Positions 8,627-21,600 of a DNA stretch of 64,000 nucleotides are shown piece after piece. Position 1 is the stretch's first letter. Every line of letters begins with the position of its first letter. Under the pieces are notes generated by a model. It saw only the letters and a list, made by a program, of their open reading frames with translations, searched no databases and was not told the origin of the DNA. Origin of the DNA: Apostichopus japonicus (lineage: Eukaryota; Echinodermata; Holothuroidea; Aspidochirotida; Stichopodidae); NCBI RefSeq assembly GCF_037975245.1, contig NC_092578.1, positions 15,234,321 to 15,298,320 of the forward strand, written 5' to 3'. The translations under genes and the position numbers were made by a program.

Positions 8627-11600
8627 CTGTAAATGGAAGATAATAAACCGACTATATTGGAGCAAAAAAACAAAAACAAAAAACAAAAAAATATATATAT
8701 ATATATATCAGGCGCGTATCCAGGATTTTCTAACCCGGGGGGCGCGAATTACTATCTAAGCGGAGCGCCACCATCGGTTGGCGCGGAGCGTACAAGAAAA
8801 TTTCTGGTTTTGATACCCCCCAGATCACCGGAAATGGCACTTCTCGGGCTTGAAAATGAGCAACCAGATGTACACTTTTGCCTGAGAACCAAGTATTTCC
8901 CAAAAGTTTTTTCCATCCATAACCTTTTTGAAGATTGTCACCAGTCACACATCATGTTCGACCTGATTGCATGTCCTATGGATGATTGCTTTTGTAGGTT
9001 ATTCTACGTCACGGCCCACAATATCCGAAAGCCCCACTTTTCAAGGTTTTAAGCCTATTACTTGTTGAGAATTTGAAAATTCACTTTTCTCGTGAATAAA
9101 ATCACTTCAAAACATACCCATAATGTTGCACAAAATTCAATCTATAGACAACCAATATAGAAAAACCTCCTTGAACCCCTAACAGACAGGTCAAAATTGA
9201 ACGAGTAGAGGAAAGTATGATGAAGAATGTTGGTGAGGAAATTTTCGAAAATTCAGACAGAGTTAATTTCTTGGTGTAGAAATATTAAAACCTCTTATAA
9301 TGGCTTTTACAAAACTTGGTTGAAGGAACAGAAAATAGCAGATATTTCCGATATCAGGTATATCGAAACCGAACACTTCACTCATAGGCGTAGGTCCCGT
9401 AGGAGGCGGGGGCTGCAGCCCCCCCCCTCCCCCCAATTGTTTTCCCATTTTTTTCGGGCACCTACTGAAAGAAAAATAAATAGCAATGAATAGCTTAAAA
9501 TTATCTCCTTGGTAATTTAAATAAAGTTGTAAGCTTGGCCGACATTACTACTGTAAAAGAGAGTTTTGACATAAATGGATCTGTATGGTTTTTCTCCATC
9601 TACATAAGACATTTGGTTGTTTACATTAGCATCCGGCGGTATACTGTGCAACTTTCACGGACCGTGCGGTACACGATGCCATACAATGTAATGACCGATC
9701 TTGCCTATATGATATTGGCATCGACATGTTGAATGCGCGCGAAGCGCGCGAAAGATTTTGACTTTTTTTTTCGGGCAAGTCATTACAGCCCCCAAATCCA
9801 ATCTGGCTCCTACGCCTTTGACTACACACATTGACAGTTTTTGAGGCTGTTCATCGTGGAACATGCATTTCAATGCTCATTGATATGATGTTATATTTGC
9901 TCTTTGCTTTACAAATTCGAACAGGCGTGTAGCGAGTAATTGCCAAGGGAGGGCGAAGCCTGTAGGCAAACTATGAGTTGGCGCGAAGCGCACAAGAAAA
10001 ATTTTGGCCGAAAATGCCTCCCAGATCGCTGGAAATGACACTTCCCAGGCCTTGTAAGTTGCATCTAAGCATTGTCTATTTTGAAATTACTAGCCATGTC
10101 ATAAAGAAAATTAGCTCGGGGGGCGGTCTCCCCCTTCCCGAAATGCGTTATGTTTCCCGACGACGCGGTCGAGTTCAAGTACATTAGTGAGAGAGGAAAA
10201 ATGGAAACGTCAAAAATGGAGTTGTCGGGGTAAGGGGTAGGGTGAGGCGCACACCCCCTCCGTAATCCTTGATCTGTCACTGGCTACCCTGTGTATATAA
10301 TAGGGATCTTTCTCTTCCCGAGGTCTTGGCTATCTTCTACTCCCTCCTTTTCTCCTTTTTCTCTCTTTTTTCTTTTTCTTTTCCCTTCTTTCCTCTCCTC
10401 CTTTTCTTTTTTCCCCTCCTTTTCCCTTTTTTCTTCTCTTTTCTTTCTCTCCTCTTTCCTTACCCGGGGGGCGCGCGCCCCCAACGTCCCCCCTGGATAC
10501 GCACCTGTATATATATTAATCAGTTTTGTACACAGACACAGACACCCATAATAATATATATACTCTGTCATTCTTAGTTGAACGGGACGCACATAAGCCC
10601 AGGTTATCGCCAGATATATATATTTCTAGATTGCTTGGACGTGGTTTTTGATGTAACCTGCGTACAAGCTTTTCAAAGATGGTAACATTGAAATATAAGT
10701 CTACTCTTACGGGTATTCTGGATTCACGGAGTCCTCAGAGGAAAACACACACATACACAAATCGATAGGGTTTTATATTACCAGTTAGTTTAACCCAAAA
10801 TTAATCAGTTAACCGGTTTGCAAGAAAGAAAATTTAATGGGTCACCAAACATTCCCTTCCTCTAACTACAAGATTTTTACAAAATATTTTGTATAACGTC
10901 AAACCTGTTACGTAAATTTCATGAATACTTACTCTGCTTTGTCTAGCTCACTGAGCAGAGCTGTGACGTCACTCTCACGATCCGCCAAATCACGGCTAAT
11001 CCTTTTGAATTCTTCCTCCCTCTCCGTGACGATCGCCTGTAACCTTTCCATTTCCTGCTCGTTCCACATATTTTTCTTTTTCATTTGTATGAAATTCATT
11101 TTTGCATGAGTCTTAACACGCTCCGCTTCTTTTAGCTGCATAGCTCTATGCATCGCGTGAACATCGTTTTTCCTCATCGATGAAGCTTGATGAATCCATT
11201 GCTGCAATTCTCTCTCCAACTTATCCTTACTTCTAACAAGTTCACTATTTTCTTTCTTGAGCTGTATCAAATCATTGTTAGTTTTGTATAAGTCTTTCTT
11301 CAACCAACGAATCAACGATCTCATCTCCTCCTGCTCCTTGGTCTTCTCATTCAGTTCTCCTTTCAGTTGCGTCACTCTGACGTCACGATCAGCTTGTACG
11401 TCATTATCTGAAAAAAGACCCTTGTCTCGCTTCAATGTTAACAACCCATCAGTCTTCACATGCATCCTGTGTTTCATTTTATCGTATTGTTGCCTAAGAT
11501 CTGCATGTTTGTCCTGTAGATTTAAGAACCTCTTTTGCAATTGTTTGTTATTCTGACGTAAGTGATCTGCTTTATATTCTGAATCTTTCTGAAGATCAAT

Positions 11601-14600
11601 GTTAGTCTTTTCCAGACGTTTTATTTGTTCCACATGTGCAATCAACTCATCTGTATTCTCCTTGTTTTGTTGTACAAGTTCCCGTCCTACTGCAGGATGC
11701 GTGAACTGATTCTTGTGAATCAGATATTGATCAAGTTCACATATCAGGAAAGATAGCTGTGAATGTGAACCCTTGTCTATGTCAGGCATTTCTTCTTTGT
11801 GTTTCATGAAAGACCCTCTGTGTTCCCCTGCTCTTTCAGATTGCATTTCTTCTTGGTCTTGTTGCAAGCCGGTACTGCTACATTTCTGGAGGAGATCAAT
11901 CAGCTTCTTCTTTGCTTCTTCATTTTCCTCGTTATATTGTTTGCTGTTCCTGGCAAGAACGTCGTAGTTACATCTTGTCTGGCTAAGTTCCTCTTCGTAC
12001 TTAGACTCATAACTAACTTTTTCTTGTTGAAAGGTTGCTGTTAATTCTTCAATGGCAGCGTTACTGCAGCAGGTCTCAAGGAATAAACGTACTTGAAGCA
12101 GTTCGTGTTCTTCTGTTAAATTCTTCATCTCATTCAATTGTATTTGTAGTTCGTCTGCTTTCAGTTTGAATTCATTCTCTCTCGGTACAACCTTCTTCAG
12201 AACCTCGATCTGGTTGAGAGATTCTTGCATTTTCTGTTCATAACATTTCAGTTCGTTTTCTTTCTCTTCAACATTTTGGTGATAATACTCTGCCATTCTG
12301 TCCATCTGCTGTTGCAATTGAGACTTCTCTTTATCAAGCTGTTCCTCCAGCTGATTAATCTCACCCATGTATTGCGTTGTTTTCATCTCACATATCATCT
12401 CCATCTCCTTACTGTGTTCCATCACATCTGTGTAAGACTGATTCAATTCTTCCAACTTCTTCTGCAGTTCGTTCTTTGCTCTGATTACTTTCTTTGTCAT
12501 AATCTTTCCGTCTCCGATCTTCATCTCGTATTCTCTTTCAAGGCCCTTCACTTCATCTTGATGAAACAGTCTTTGTTCTTGTAATTTATCTTCTAGTGCT
12601 TTCATCCCGGACTGGAGACTTTCAATTAAGTCATCTTTGGCAACAATCTGTGAATCCATTCGTCCTTTCATGCAAGTCATCTCCTCTTCGTGAATCTCTC
12701 TAATGACTTTTGCCTCTTCACTATGAATCTTTCTTTCTGAAATAAACTTTTCTTCCATGGTCTTTACATCCGATTCGAGGTACTGTATGTTAGCTTCATG
12801 CTCGGCATTAACAGTAGTTAAGTTCTCTTTAACCTTCTCCACACTTTTCTCTAAAACCTTCATAGTCTTCTTTAGACTCCGGTTATTGTTTCGCAATGAT
12901 AAAAGTTCTTTCTTAGAGTTGCTAAGTTCGGCAGTGATTTTATAAACATCACCATTTTTCTTGTCTAAAGTCGCGGTCATGTTTTCCACCTTTTTCTTGT
13001 ACCTCTCACAATCTCTCTCCTTTATGAGAAGCATTTCTCCCCATTGCTTGCGTAGGGTTTCCTCTTGCTCACAAAAGAACTGCCTCTGTGATCTCAGTTT
13101 TTCCTCCAGAATCTTAACCCTGGATTTAAGGAAAGACTTTTCAGCTTGTAGTTTATCTTTAAATCTCAAAGAAGTCTGCAGATCGTACTCGGTCTTATCA
13201 GCAGTAATCTGGAGTGACGTCATCTCGATCTTGAGCTGCTGGTTGTCTTCCAGTAATGACGTCATTTTGGTGTTAGCGTTGTTGAGCTCCGAGGTGACGA
13301 TATCTAAGGTTTGACTATTTTCTCGTAATAAGTGAGTCATGTTCCTCTCCTTCTTCTTGTGTCGTTCACACTCCTGCTCCTTAGCAGCAAGTCTGTCATT
13401 CCACCTCGAGTTGGTCTCTTTGAGCTGATTCTCCAACTCTCGGCACTGTGCGGTCTTTGACCCGAGGTCATCCTTCATTACTCGACGCGCGGCAGAATTG
13501 GATTTTATCTCTTTGCCGAAACTGGTCACAGCTTTCTTAAGGATCGTCTGATCCCGTTGCTTGATTTTCAGCTGACCTGCCATATCGTGATGGATCTTCA
13601 CCACTTGACGGCTTTCTTCGCTAAGCCGATTTAGGACGCGTATGACGTCATCCCGCTCTCGGTGATGGCTGACCGATCGCTTTTTGAATATTCCACGCTG
13701 AGCCTTTTCAAACTTTAGAAGTTTCTTGTCTACGAGGTCGGCGATGGTTTGGTTGCAGAGAGCGACTGTTGCACGCAGTTCTTCGGTAGGTGAGCTGATT
13801 AATATGAAAAGAATAGAAGCAACTTGATAAGAGTAATTTCCTTATACGGTTGTGTCGCCATGAACTTCTTCATCAAGCACTGTTGTAAACTTAGCATTAT
13901 TGATATCCTATCAGACTGAACTGATCAAATATCTTTTTGAAATTTATACAAGAATTACGATACATCATAACTGAAAAAATAATTAAATATGACAGGAATG
14001 AATAAATAACGCTTAAAGGCTGGAAGGTAGAGGAGACCAATTCTTTCTCCTTAATTTAAAGATATCCCATCTCACCTTTGTTGACTCTCTTGCAGTTGTT
14101 GTTCCTGGTCGGTTGGTTGGTCCTCCAAGGTGGTGGTGGTTGAAGGAAGTGGAATGGAGTGGTTGTTGTTGTTAGAAGGCACAGAAGGGAGACCGGAAGA
14201 TCCCTCCATTAACACCCCGTCCACGAAAACTAGGTCATCTAGGTAGACGATGACCTATAAAAGAAGAAGAAAGAATTTACTGCTTTGAAATTATTTGAAC
14301 AAAGAATATAGTAATGATATGTTTGTTTATATATATATATATATATATATTTCAAGTTAGTACCAATGACCCAAATTTTATGATTACACATTAGTTCAAG
14401 ACTCATTTTGAGAACTTGTCATATTGCTGAGATATAAACATTTTACATGTTATTCCATTTTATTTTGATGACAACATTGCCCAATACCATGTTATATCAT
14501 TGCTGAACCACAAATCAATTTGTTTAATAATAAAGTAAAGACCTCGTCACAACTGCAATTCTCGTTTTTATTTTCCGGAATCATTTTTAATGCACTATAA

Positions 14601-16181
14601 CAGTATACACATCAATCTCTGTATAGAAAGCTATGAAACTCTTAATCCAGCAAGAATTGGACTCGTTGTGAATTATATTTGTAGGCTGCACGGGAACGAA
14701 TAAACAGCCAATCGGGAGCTAGATTAACCATTCGGTGAGGTGAGAGAACAAACTTTACTGCAGCAAGCAGATGACCATCTACATCCCAAAATCCCCCACC
14801 TCCCCCCCCCCCCCTTTCAAATAATGTCATAATAATTATGGTAACAATTTTTTATGCATCTGCACGGTAACCGTATGCATTGTGACAGGGATGGTATAAA
14901 ATCATCAAATGATCTGTTCAAAACATTTAATTTATTGACCCTATCCAGTGACTCATCAAGGGAAACATATTTACGCATTCTTGCTTGATCGTATATCCCT
15001 GGCTACTCCGTGTATAATTCTTTGCATGATTCACTGATCTGTTTGCTATACATAGATTAAATTATAGACTAAGTAATACTTTAATCTATGCTTTTCTATC
15101 GTAATAACGCCCTTAATTAGCTAGTATGCAAATTGTCTTAATACGTACTGTTGAATACAGTAACTATATGGGGATCTTACCACATTGAGAACACAAAACA
15201 TGAATACTTTTTGCGACTCTTTTGTAAAAGTATAACTGTCAAAATCGCAACAACGACAAAACGTAGTCGATTTGAAGTTTTTTTGGCGTTCCAAGGCTAT
15301 GAAATTATTAGATGTAAGAAGGTCGAACCTGTCTACAAAATCGACCAATCAACTCATAAATAAAGATTGACTTAACGAGTATTAATAATTTGGCTCATAT
15401 GAAGTCACGCCGATTTTCAGATATATTCTACTATATACTACACCCCGTAAACTCCTCGGAACGGACGTCTGAAAATGTCATGCCCCCACCCCACCCACCC
15501 CCGTCGACAAGTAAATCCGTAACGAAAGGGTAGATTTTATATGAAAAATCTTATCACTACAAGTTGCAGTAAACTAAGAACCTCTAACTCTTTAAATGGG
15601 GGCAACAATTTGGCTTTTCCTTCTCACACAACGAAGGATTGTTACGCGCCAGAAAGCCTGGAAACCCTGGATGGTCTCGGTGACGTAGTCTACTTTACAA
15701 ACATAGAAACCCCCCTTTATAATAATCTGAACCTTTTAAAAAAAATATGCCTATAAGATACCACAAAAGGCTAATTACTATGTTCAGTATATGGCAGTTT
15801 TGCAAAGCGGAAAGTCCATCTTAAGTTCAGAACTGTTTTGTCCGAAAGTTATCGAGTTGGGCTATTGTAGCCGAATGTACTCACTCCATTGTAGTAATAT
15901 GCCGAGCTATTTACCTTCGATTACCATGCTAATGATATTCTCTCTATGCTCCCTTGTTACTTCCTTGTTGCTAGATGCCGGTCCAAGACTAAGCTCAGAA
16001 ACATATAGGAGAAATAGTACAAGTATCATACACTGACCTTATCATTGTCCATAGGTTGGACTTCAAAATCACCAAACTTGATGCGGAGCGAGTCATCGCT
16101 CAACGCATCACAGCCGGGAAATCCCCATGCGACGATGTTATTCGCAGGTTCGCTTGGTTTTTTCTGAATAAATTCAGACAT
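8512..16181 (-). CDS. Large coiled-coil protein, 1,099 residues, four exons (function unknown)
   Basis: Exons at 16038-16181, 14076-14254, 10933-13794 and 8512-8626 join in frame to 3,300 bases. All three introns are GT-AG; the third exon ends at a consensus GTAAGT, so the TAA read just past it is intronic. Residues 1-65 are not coiled coil and look beta-rich (motifs NNIVAWGFPG, IKFGDFEVQ, VIVYLDDLVFVDG). Residues ~66-105 are a low-complexity Asn/Pro/Thr/Gln linker. From ~110 to the end the protein is almost unbroken heptad coiled coil rich in Glu, Lys, Gln and Leu. A segment with W-x5-KE-x2-CER-x-KKK-x3-NMT occurs twice, 120 residues apart (Trp near 239 and 359). No signal peptide or membrane segment is seen. 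The role is probably structural (cytoskeleton, centrosome or cilium), but this is inference. CCDC150 has a similar length and lies near BOLL in human, but I could not confirm sequence similarity. Confidence 0.88.
9383..9820. mobile_element. hAT-like MITE nested in the larger element
   Basis: Termini CATAGGCGTAGG and, read inward from the right, CAAAGGCGTAGGAGCC. The flanking octamers ACTTCACT and ACTACACA match at 6 of 8 positions, suggesting an old insertion. It shares termini and a GCGCGAAGCGCGCG hairpin motif with the element at 27601-28119. Confidence 0.5.
10340..10461 (+). repeat. 122-base uninterrupted pyrimidine tract
   Basis: Every base from 10340 to 10461 is C or T. It lies near the right end of the hAT-like element. 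The strand asymmetry creates long but meaningless open frames on both strands (10269-10592). Confidence 0.9.
10933..13794 (-). CDS. Coiled-coil gene exon 3 (main coiled coil)
   Basis: A 2,862-base exon, acceptor TTAATCAG at its start and donor GTAAGT at its end. It holds over 950 codons of heptad-patterned sequence with no stop. Such a long exon is typical of coiled-coil genes that have lost introns or expanded by internal duplication. Confidence 0.93.
14076..14254 (-). CDS. Coiled-coil gene exon 2
   Basis: Acceptor TTTTATAG, donor CAAAG|GTGAGA; 179 bases ending in phase 2. Encodes VIVYLDDLVFVDG followed by a polar linker with runs of Asn and Thr. Confidence 0.85.
14326..14352. repeat. AT microsatellite
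   Basis: (TA)n run in intron 1 of the coiled-coil gene. Confidence 0.8.
16038..16181 (-). CDS. Coiled-coil gene exon 1
   Basis: Begins at the ATG at 16181 (MSEFIQKKPS), 48 codons, ending in frame at donor AAG|GTCAGTG. The next exon continues NDK|VIVYLDD. In-frame sequence continues upstream of this ATG, so an earlier start or a 5' non-coding exon cannot be excluded, but MSEF is the first good start before the domain-like sequence. Confidence 0.78.
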
Positions 16182-17166
16182 AATCGCTTTGAATGCTCCG
16201 AAAAGTAAAAGTATAGCAAGTACGCAAACTTTAAGAATCGATGTGTTGACATCTAATGTTTGATAACGGTAACTTGGTATCACACTATATATCCTCCATG
16301 GGGCGCTTTCAGTGACGCAACAGAGACGCAACTTACCTCACGCAGAAACTGGCGTATTAACTGATCTAATGCGTGATATAATAAATGCAACGAAACCTTT
16401 GACGAACACATAACATTATCATTGGTAGTTGGCATGCGGTATGGCCAAAGGGGTTGCGCGAAGGCGCTATCTATATGATATATGAACGTAGCGTATAATT
16501 GCACATAAAATGCAATGACATGTGAACGCCACATGTCAAAGAAAACGCACATAACGACATACTTTTAAGTGCGCGCATCTGCGTCACACACGAACACACA
16601 TGGTTGTAAACGGCAGAGATAGGATCTGACGTCACGAATTAATAGATTAAGATGAGATGGCAGCAAATAGTTAACTGTCTGTTGCTTGAGGGAGGGGGTG
16701 GATACCATCTCAGTCTTCATCCTAGGTACGAATACAGGTCCATATGACGTCATCAAACCGTTTACTTCGCACTTAACTGTACATTTTCGGTGATAACACA
16801 TGTAAAACAAACGGTTTTACAGTAAACGGTGTATGTAGACCTGGTAAATTCATAAAACTGTAAATGTTTACGTGCTGTACAGGGAACCCCTCCCCCACAT
16901 AGGGTGAGCTATAAAAATGACGAAAGTTGTCACCTTAATGGAATTGCATATCTTTCTTTCATATATTGAAGGCTTACTTATACGTTTTACATTTTTTAAG
17001 AATGATCTGCCATCATAAGACACGATCTTATGACACCATCATATACATGATAAGTTGAAAAAAAGCAAAATAGCCTACTTATTGTAAGAGCCCACGAGGC
17101 GAAGATGTAACTCATGCAGGAATGTAATTGTCGGATGGCTTCCAACCTCCATTTGGTCACCCCACC

Positions 17167-17395
17167 CCCTTGCCATCACGTCTGTCTGATCCATTAGATA
17201 ACCCCACGCCTGTCTCATCTCTTATATACCATCACGTCTGTCTGATCCCTTAGATACCATCACGTTTGTCTGATCCTTAGATACCATCACGTCTGTCTGA
17301 TCCCTTAGATACCATCGCGTCTGTCTAATCCCTTAGATATCATCACGTCTGTGTCATCCCTTAGATACCGTCACGTCTGTCTGATACAGTTATTC
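17167..17395 (+). repeat. Minisatellite, ~29-bp unit
   Basis: About eight imperfect copies of a unit like ATACCATCACGTCTGTCTGA plus TCCCTTAG. Copies differ by single-base changes and small indels; there are no distinct spacers, so this is not a CRISPR-like array. Confidence 0.85.
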
Positions 17396-17829
17396 CGTGA
17401 GACATGTTTTGACCATATATGAAATCACAATGCGTACGGATGGAAGTGTTGTAAGTAGTATTATAAGTAAACATTGCGAACATCGGTGCCGGGGGTTTGA
17501 CGCAGATAACCTTCAGAATAGAACGTTGTTACTTTTCGAATACTATATCAGTATACCATATTACAAACGATATTCACAATTCACTGCAATGCATTGCTGC
17601 TACAGTGGTAATGAGGCTTTCATTTAGTCTGTGATCAGCGATCGCTAATCCATATTTACGAATTGCGCCATCTAAATTAAGTCTCGTACGCCATCTACTA
17701 GTTTTTGAAGACCAACGGACGGAGGCAACTTCAGACAGCAGGCCCGTAATGTTTGCTTTTATTAGTTTGTCACCCCTGGGATTGATTAATATTGTAAGTG
17801 AATATAGCAAGTCCAGGGACCAGATGGGG

Positions 17830-18640
17830 TTAAAGCAGCATTTTGCGTTGGGTCGCTTTTTTCCACCTTTTTAACATGTGCATCGATTTTTTTACATGTA
17901 TCAATCATAAAACAGCAAACTAAGATACCATCCAAGTTTCACCCTGCCAAGAGCGTTAATTAGCGAGTAATTAACGATTTATATCGATAACGAGTAAAAG
18001 TGTCCTCGACAAAGTTTTCAGATCTCCAAATCCACTAGATTGAATTCCACCAATCAGTGAATAGTATGTTTATTCATGAGCATTTTGCGTTTGGTCGCCG
18101 TTTTCTACTTTTTTGACATGTCCATCGATTTTTTTACATACATCAAATCACAAAACAGCAAATTAAGATATTAGCCAAGTTTTTCCCTGCCAAAAACGTT
18201 AATTGGCGAGTATTCCACATACAAATTAAATCGCATTCAGTTCCCAAACCCACTAGTTTGAATTCATCCAATCTGAGATGCAGGTTTAGTTATGAGCCGT
18301 TGCTAAAAATAGATTCAAGACTTTGCGTTGGGAGTTGTTATGCAACTCCCTGGTACAACTGCCATATAGACTGTACACAAATCAAGCGTGGTGTTATATT
18401 ACGTATCTGTCAATGACGTTCGTAGTGTTTAAATATTCATATTATGGGCGAGGTTTATTGGGTTCCCAACGGAAAATATCTTGGAGGACAACAAAGTTGA
18501 AAGTTGCAATTTTTTCGACTTTCATGCCACCATTTGAAGTAAAATATAAATAGATAAGCTAGTTATGTATGTCGTTATGGCATAGTGGAGTCAGTGAGGT
18601 TAAGAAATATCATAGTCGAGGACGCAAAATGCTGCTTTAA
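17830..18640. mobile_element. TTAA-flanked inverted-repeat element (piggyBac-like MITE)
   Basis: Left end TTAA-AGCAGCATTTTGCG and right end CGCAAAATGCTGCT-TTAA mirror each other, with the TTAA duplicated as in piggyBac-type insertion. Inside are two diverged direct repeats of ~140 bases (starting near 17838 and 18078) that share GCATTTTGCGTT, CATCGATTTTTTTACAT and CCAAGTTT. No transposase is present. Confidence 0.62.
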
Positions 18641-21600
18641 AGCATGGCCTATACATAAGGCAACCATGTCACAGGAGCCCCATCCATCCAAAAATTGCAA
18701 AAAGGCTGTATGAAAAGACTATCTTGACTCAGGGCATTTTGTAGCGTACTAACCGAGGGAGGGGAGAGGGGGGTGGTGACAATGCTTCAACCTACTATGT
18801 ATTGCTTTGAATGAACCACAAGAATCACAAATTTTAATGATGCTTGGTCATTTCCTATTTATTTTAGTTTATATCCTATCGTTGCTGCTGTCTGGTTAAC
18901 TGTGGAAAATTTGGAAACCTTTTACCCCAACCATAGAAATTGAGTTAATCTTCTAAATGGGTCAAAACTTTCTACTTATTCATGTATCTTTCCATGTTTA
19001 TTGACATAGAAGTCATCAGAAAGAAGGGGATATTTATCCCTTTATAATTCGCTCCACGTGTGTTTGTGCTTGAAGTTTCCAGGGCAACAATCCCCTCCAG
19101 GTCTCGGAGATACGTTCCCAAGAAACTGCAGTGTATGGCCTCTTAGTAACATGACATGTACGTGAAAATCTTTACAAGGGAATTGCTGCTTCTTCCAGCT
19201 TTCCTCCCATGAACCCATCAGTTTTGCCTCTTATATCATTGTGTTATAAATGTTATTACTTGATTCTCTTTCCCTTTCACACCTTTGCATACACACTCCA
19301 GCTATTACATTTAATTCCAGTGGCTTTGGTTTATTTCTTCTAATGAAGGGGGGGGGGGGAGGGAGGGAGTTCAGGTTTATAAGTATTTTCAATCTGTAAT
19401 AAAGTGACATGATCATATCTGTCCACTATTTAAAATGATTGCCTCTCCACCTGATATGATTATCTCAAGTTCACAGGTCCTTCATCAAAATAACTTTCTT
19501 AACAGTTAAAATTAACAAAAAAAGACAAATTGCGTCTGCTTTTCGACATTTACAAAACTTGATTCTCATATATTTTACTTTGATTATAAAAGTGTTGATT
19601 AATTACTTTGAAATTTGTATAAAAAATGCTTGTAGCAAATAATCATCTCTCCCTGTACATGACAATCTACACACTTACACCAACAACAAACGTATGAACA
19701 AACTGTTACTTAAATACAAAAGATATTAATGATCAAAGTTTACTTAATATTTCTTTATCAAACAATCAATTTTCAGTCTAATTGTTCCTTTAGAAAGATA
19801 TACACAATTATTTCATCTAAAACTTATGAATTACACCTTTCCTTTGCTCTTTATAAGAAAAACAAAACACATAAAATGCATATTTTTTATTTACTTTTTT
19901 TTTTCTTCTTTCATATTTTTAAAGTGATACCGAGAAGTAATTTAGAAATGATATGAAACTGAGATTTTTCAGTCAACTAATGTACACCCAGCTTGATTAC
20001 TTGATACAAATAGCGAGAAAATACCACAGAAGTTACTATTGAGCTACAAGTATATATGTAACTGCAGCTGTAATAAGAACGAAGTTTCTTTAAAAATGAA
20101 AGGATGACTTTAGGCAGCATTTTAGTCTTGGTATGTCATAGTCCAAGAAAATTGATAGACATGTTTTCATAGTTTTCAAGATATTCATCTTTCAAGTTAT
20201 GCTAATTTTCTGAAATGCTCCTTTAAGGCTAATTTGATGATTATGTCGGTCCTTCAGTGCAGGCCTACATGTTATTGTTTATCCATTGTTTTAAACATTG
20301 GATCACAACATATTCTTCTAACTTCATAATAACAGCAGAGCACCATTGGATGACATTCTTCTATACCATTGATAAATTTGTGTCATATACTTCACATTGT
20401 GACCTCATTTATAACAGGCCATAAAAGTCAATTTCCTATTGAGTTTATGTTGCATCCTAGGAACTGACCATTGTCTGTCGGTTATAGGGTGTGAAGACTC
20501 ACGCACAAAGAAACATCTCATGCCGGTAATCTGACCTAGTTTCGAATGAGGTGTAACAGAAGTGTTAGACACCACTATCGATCCCAGAAAGTACACACTC
20601 AGCTTGCTACCGTCTGTAATTAGACACTAGTGTACAGTCAATATATACAGCTACAGTCAATACCCACAACACAGTGTGCATAGCAGCGATGGAAAACTTC
20701 ACTTGCAAGCAACAGAGAGTTAACTTTTTCAGAGCGCGGTACGCGGTTTGGGGGGAGTCTTCAATGCCTTTAAACTCAGTAATGATGGAACAACTTTCAT
20801 TTATGAGTCTAAAGTGTTTAAAGGGTCATTTATCAAAACATAAAAGTGGTAGTAAAGTATAATAGCAGATATTTTAATGGTCTACAACATATCTAATTTG
20901 TGCTTAAAAGTCATCCTTTCAAGGGACATACTATAATCATCTATTTTAGCTCTGCAAATAGACTATTACTTTCTTTCACTTATTGCTTTCATCTAGATCA
21001 TCAGCAAGACACAGAAATAACTTGAAGCAGTCAAAAGGTTATCAGCTGTGTAGATTATTATAAGGTTTGGTCATTTCATGTAAAGACAATCAAGTCAAGC
21101 AAAACTTTATAGGGTCAAAGGACAGACAGCAACATACAGTTTTTGTACAAAAAGTTAATTTTTAGTGACCATGGTGCTTTAAATTCCGTAAAAGATTTGT
21201 TTTTAAATACTAATACACGTAATGTAATCTTTAACATCTACGAGTGACCAGCTATGCCAGACACATTTAAATCTTTGATGGCCCTTAGGGCTTTTAGGGA
21301 TATTATCCATCAACAACAAGGTAACAATGTACATAGAAGAAGGAAAGAAATGGAAAATTAGACATTCACCATATCCTGAAAGACTAACACACAGACATAT
21401 ATGATTAACGCTACAATGGTAGGCATGAGGTGTGCGTTCAAGTTGAAAGCAGCTAAGCATGGTTTAAATACTGGACGGTTTTCAAAACCCTCGGTCAATA
21501 TGTCTTATCATCGTTTAGGATACAATGTTGATCAGGATACAAATTTAAGATATTACAGTTGATTTACTGTTGATGAAACCGTACAAACGTTAGCTTCTAA

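Larger units (their letters stand above)
8709..10507. mobile_element. hAT-like element with nested insertions, in the last intron of the coiled-coil gene
   Basis: Ends CAGGCGCGTATCCAGG (left) and CAGGTGCGTATCCAGG (read inward from the right) form matching inverted termini. The element sits in a (TA)n run, so its 8-bp duplication cannot be defined. Segment 8750-9060 resembles the interior of the element at 2530-3524. A second element (9383-9820) is nested in it, and 9970-10080 resembles 2690-2800 in reverse. Frames reading through 8633-9052 are a by-product of the element. Confidence 0.6.

Noticed and set aside
10269-10592. Frames rich in Phe/Ser/Leu (plus) or Lys/Glu/Arg (minus)
   Set aside because: They are produced by the 122-base pyrimidine tract within a transposon.
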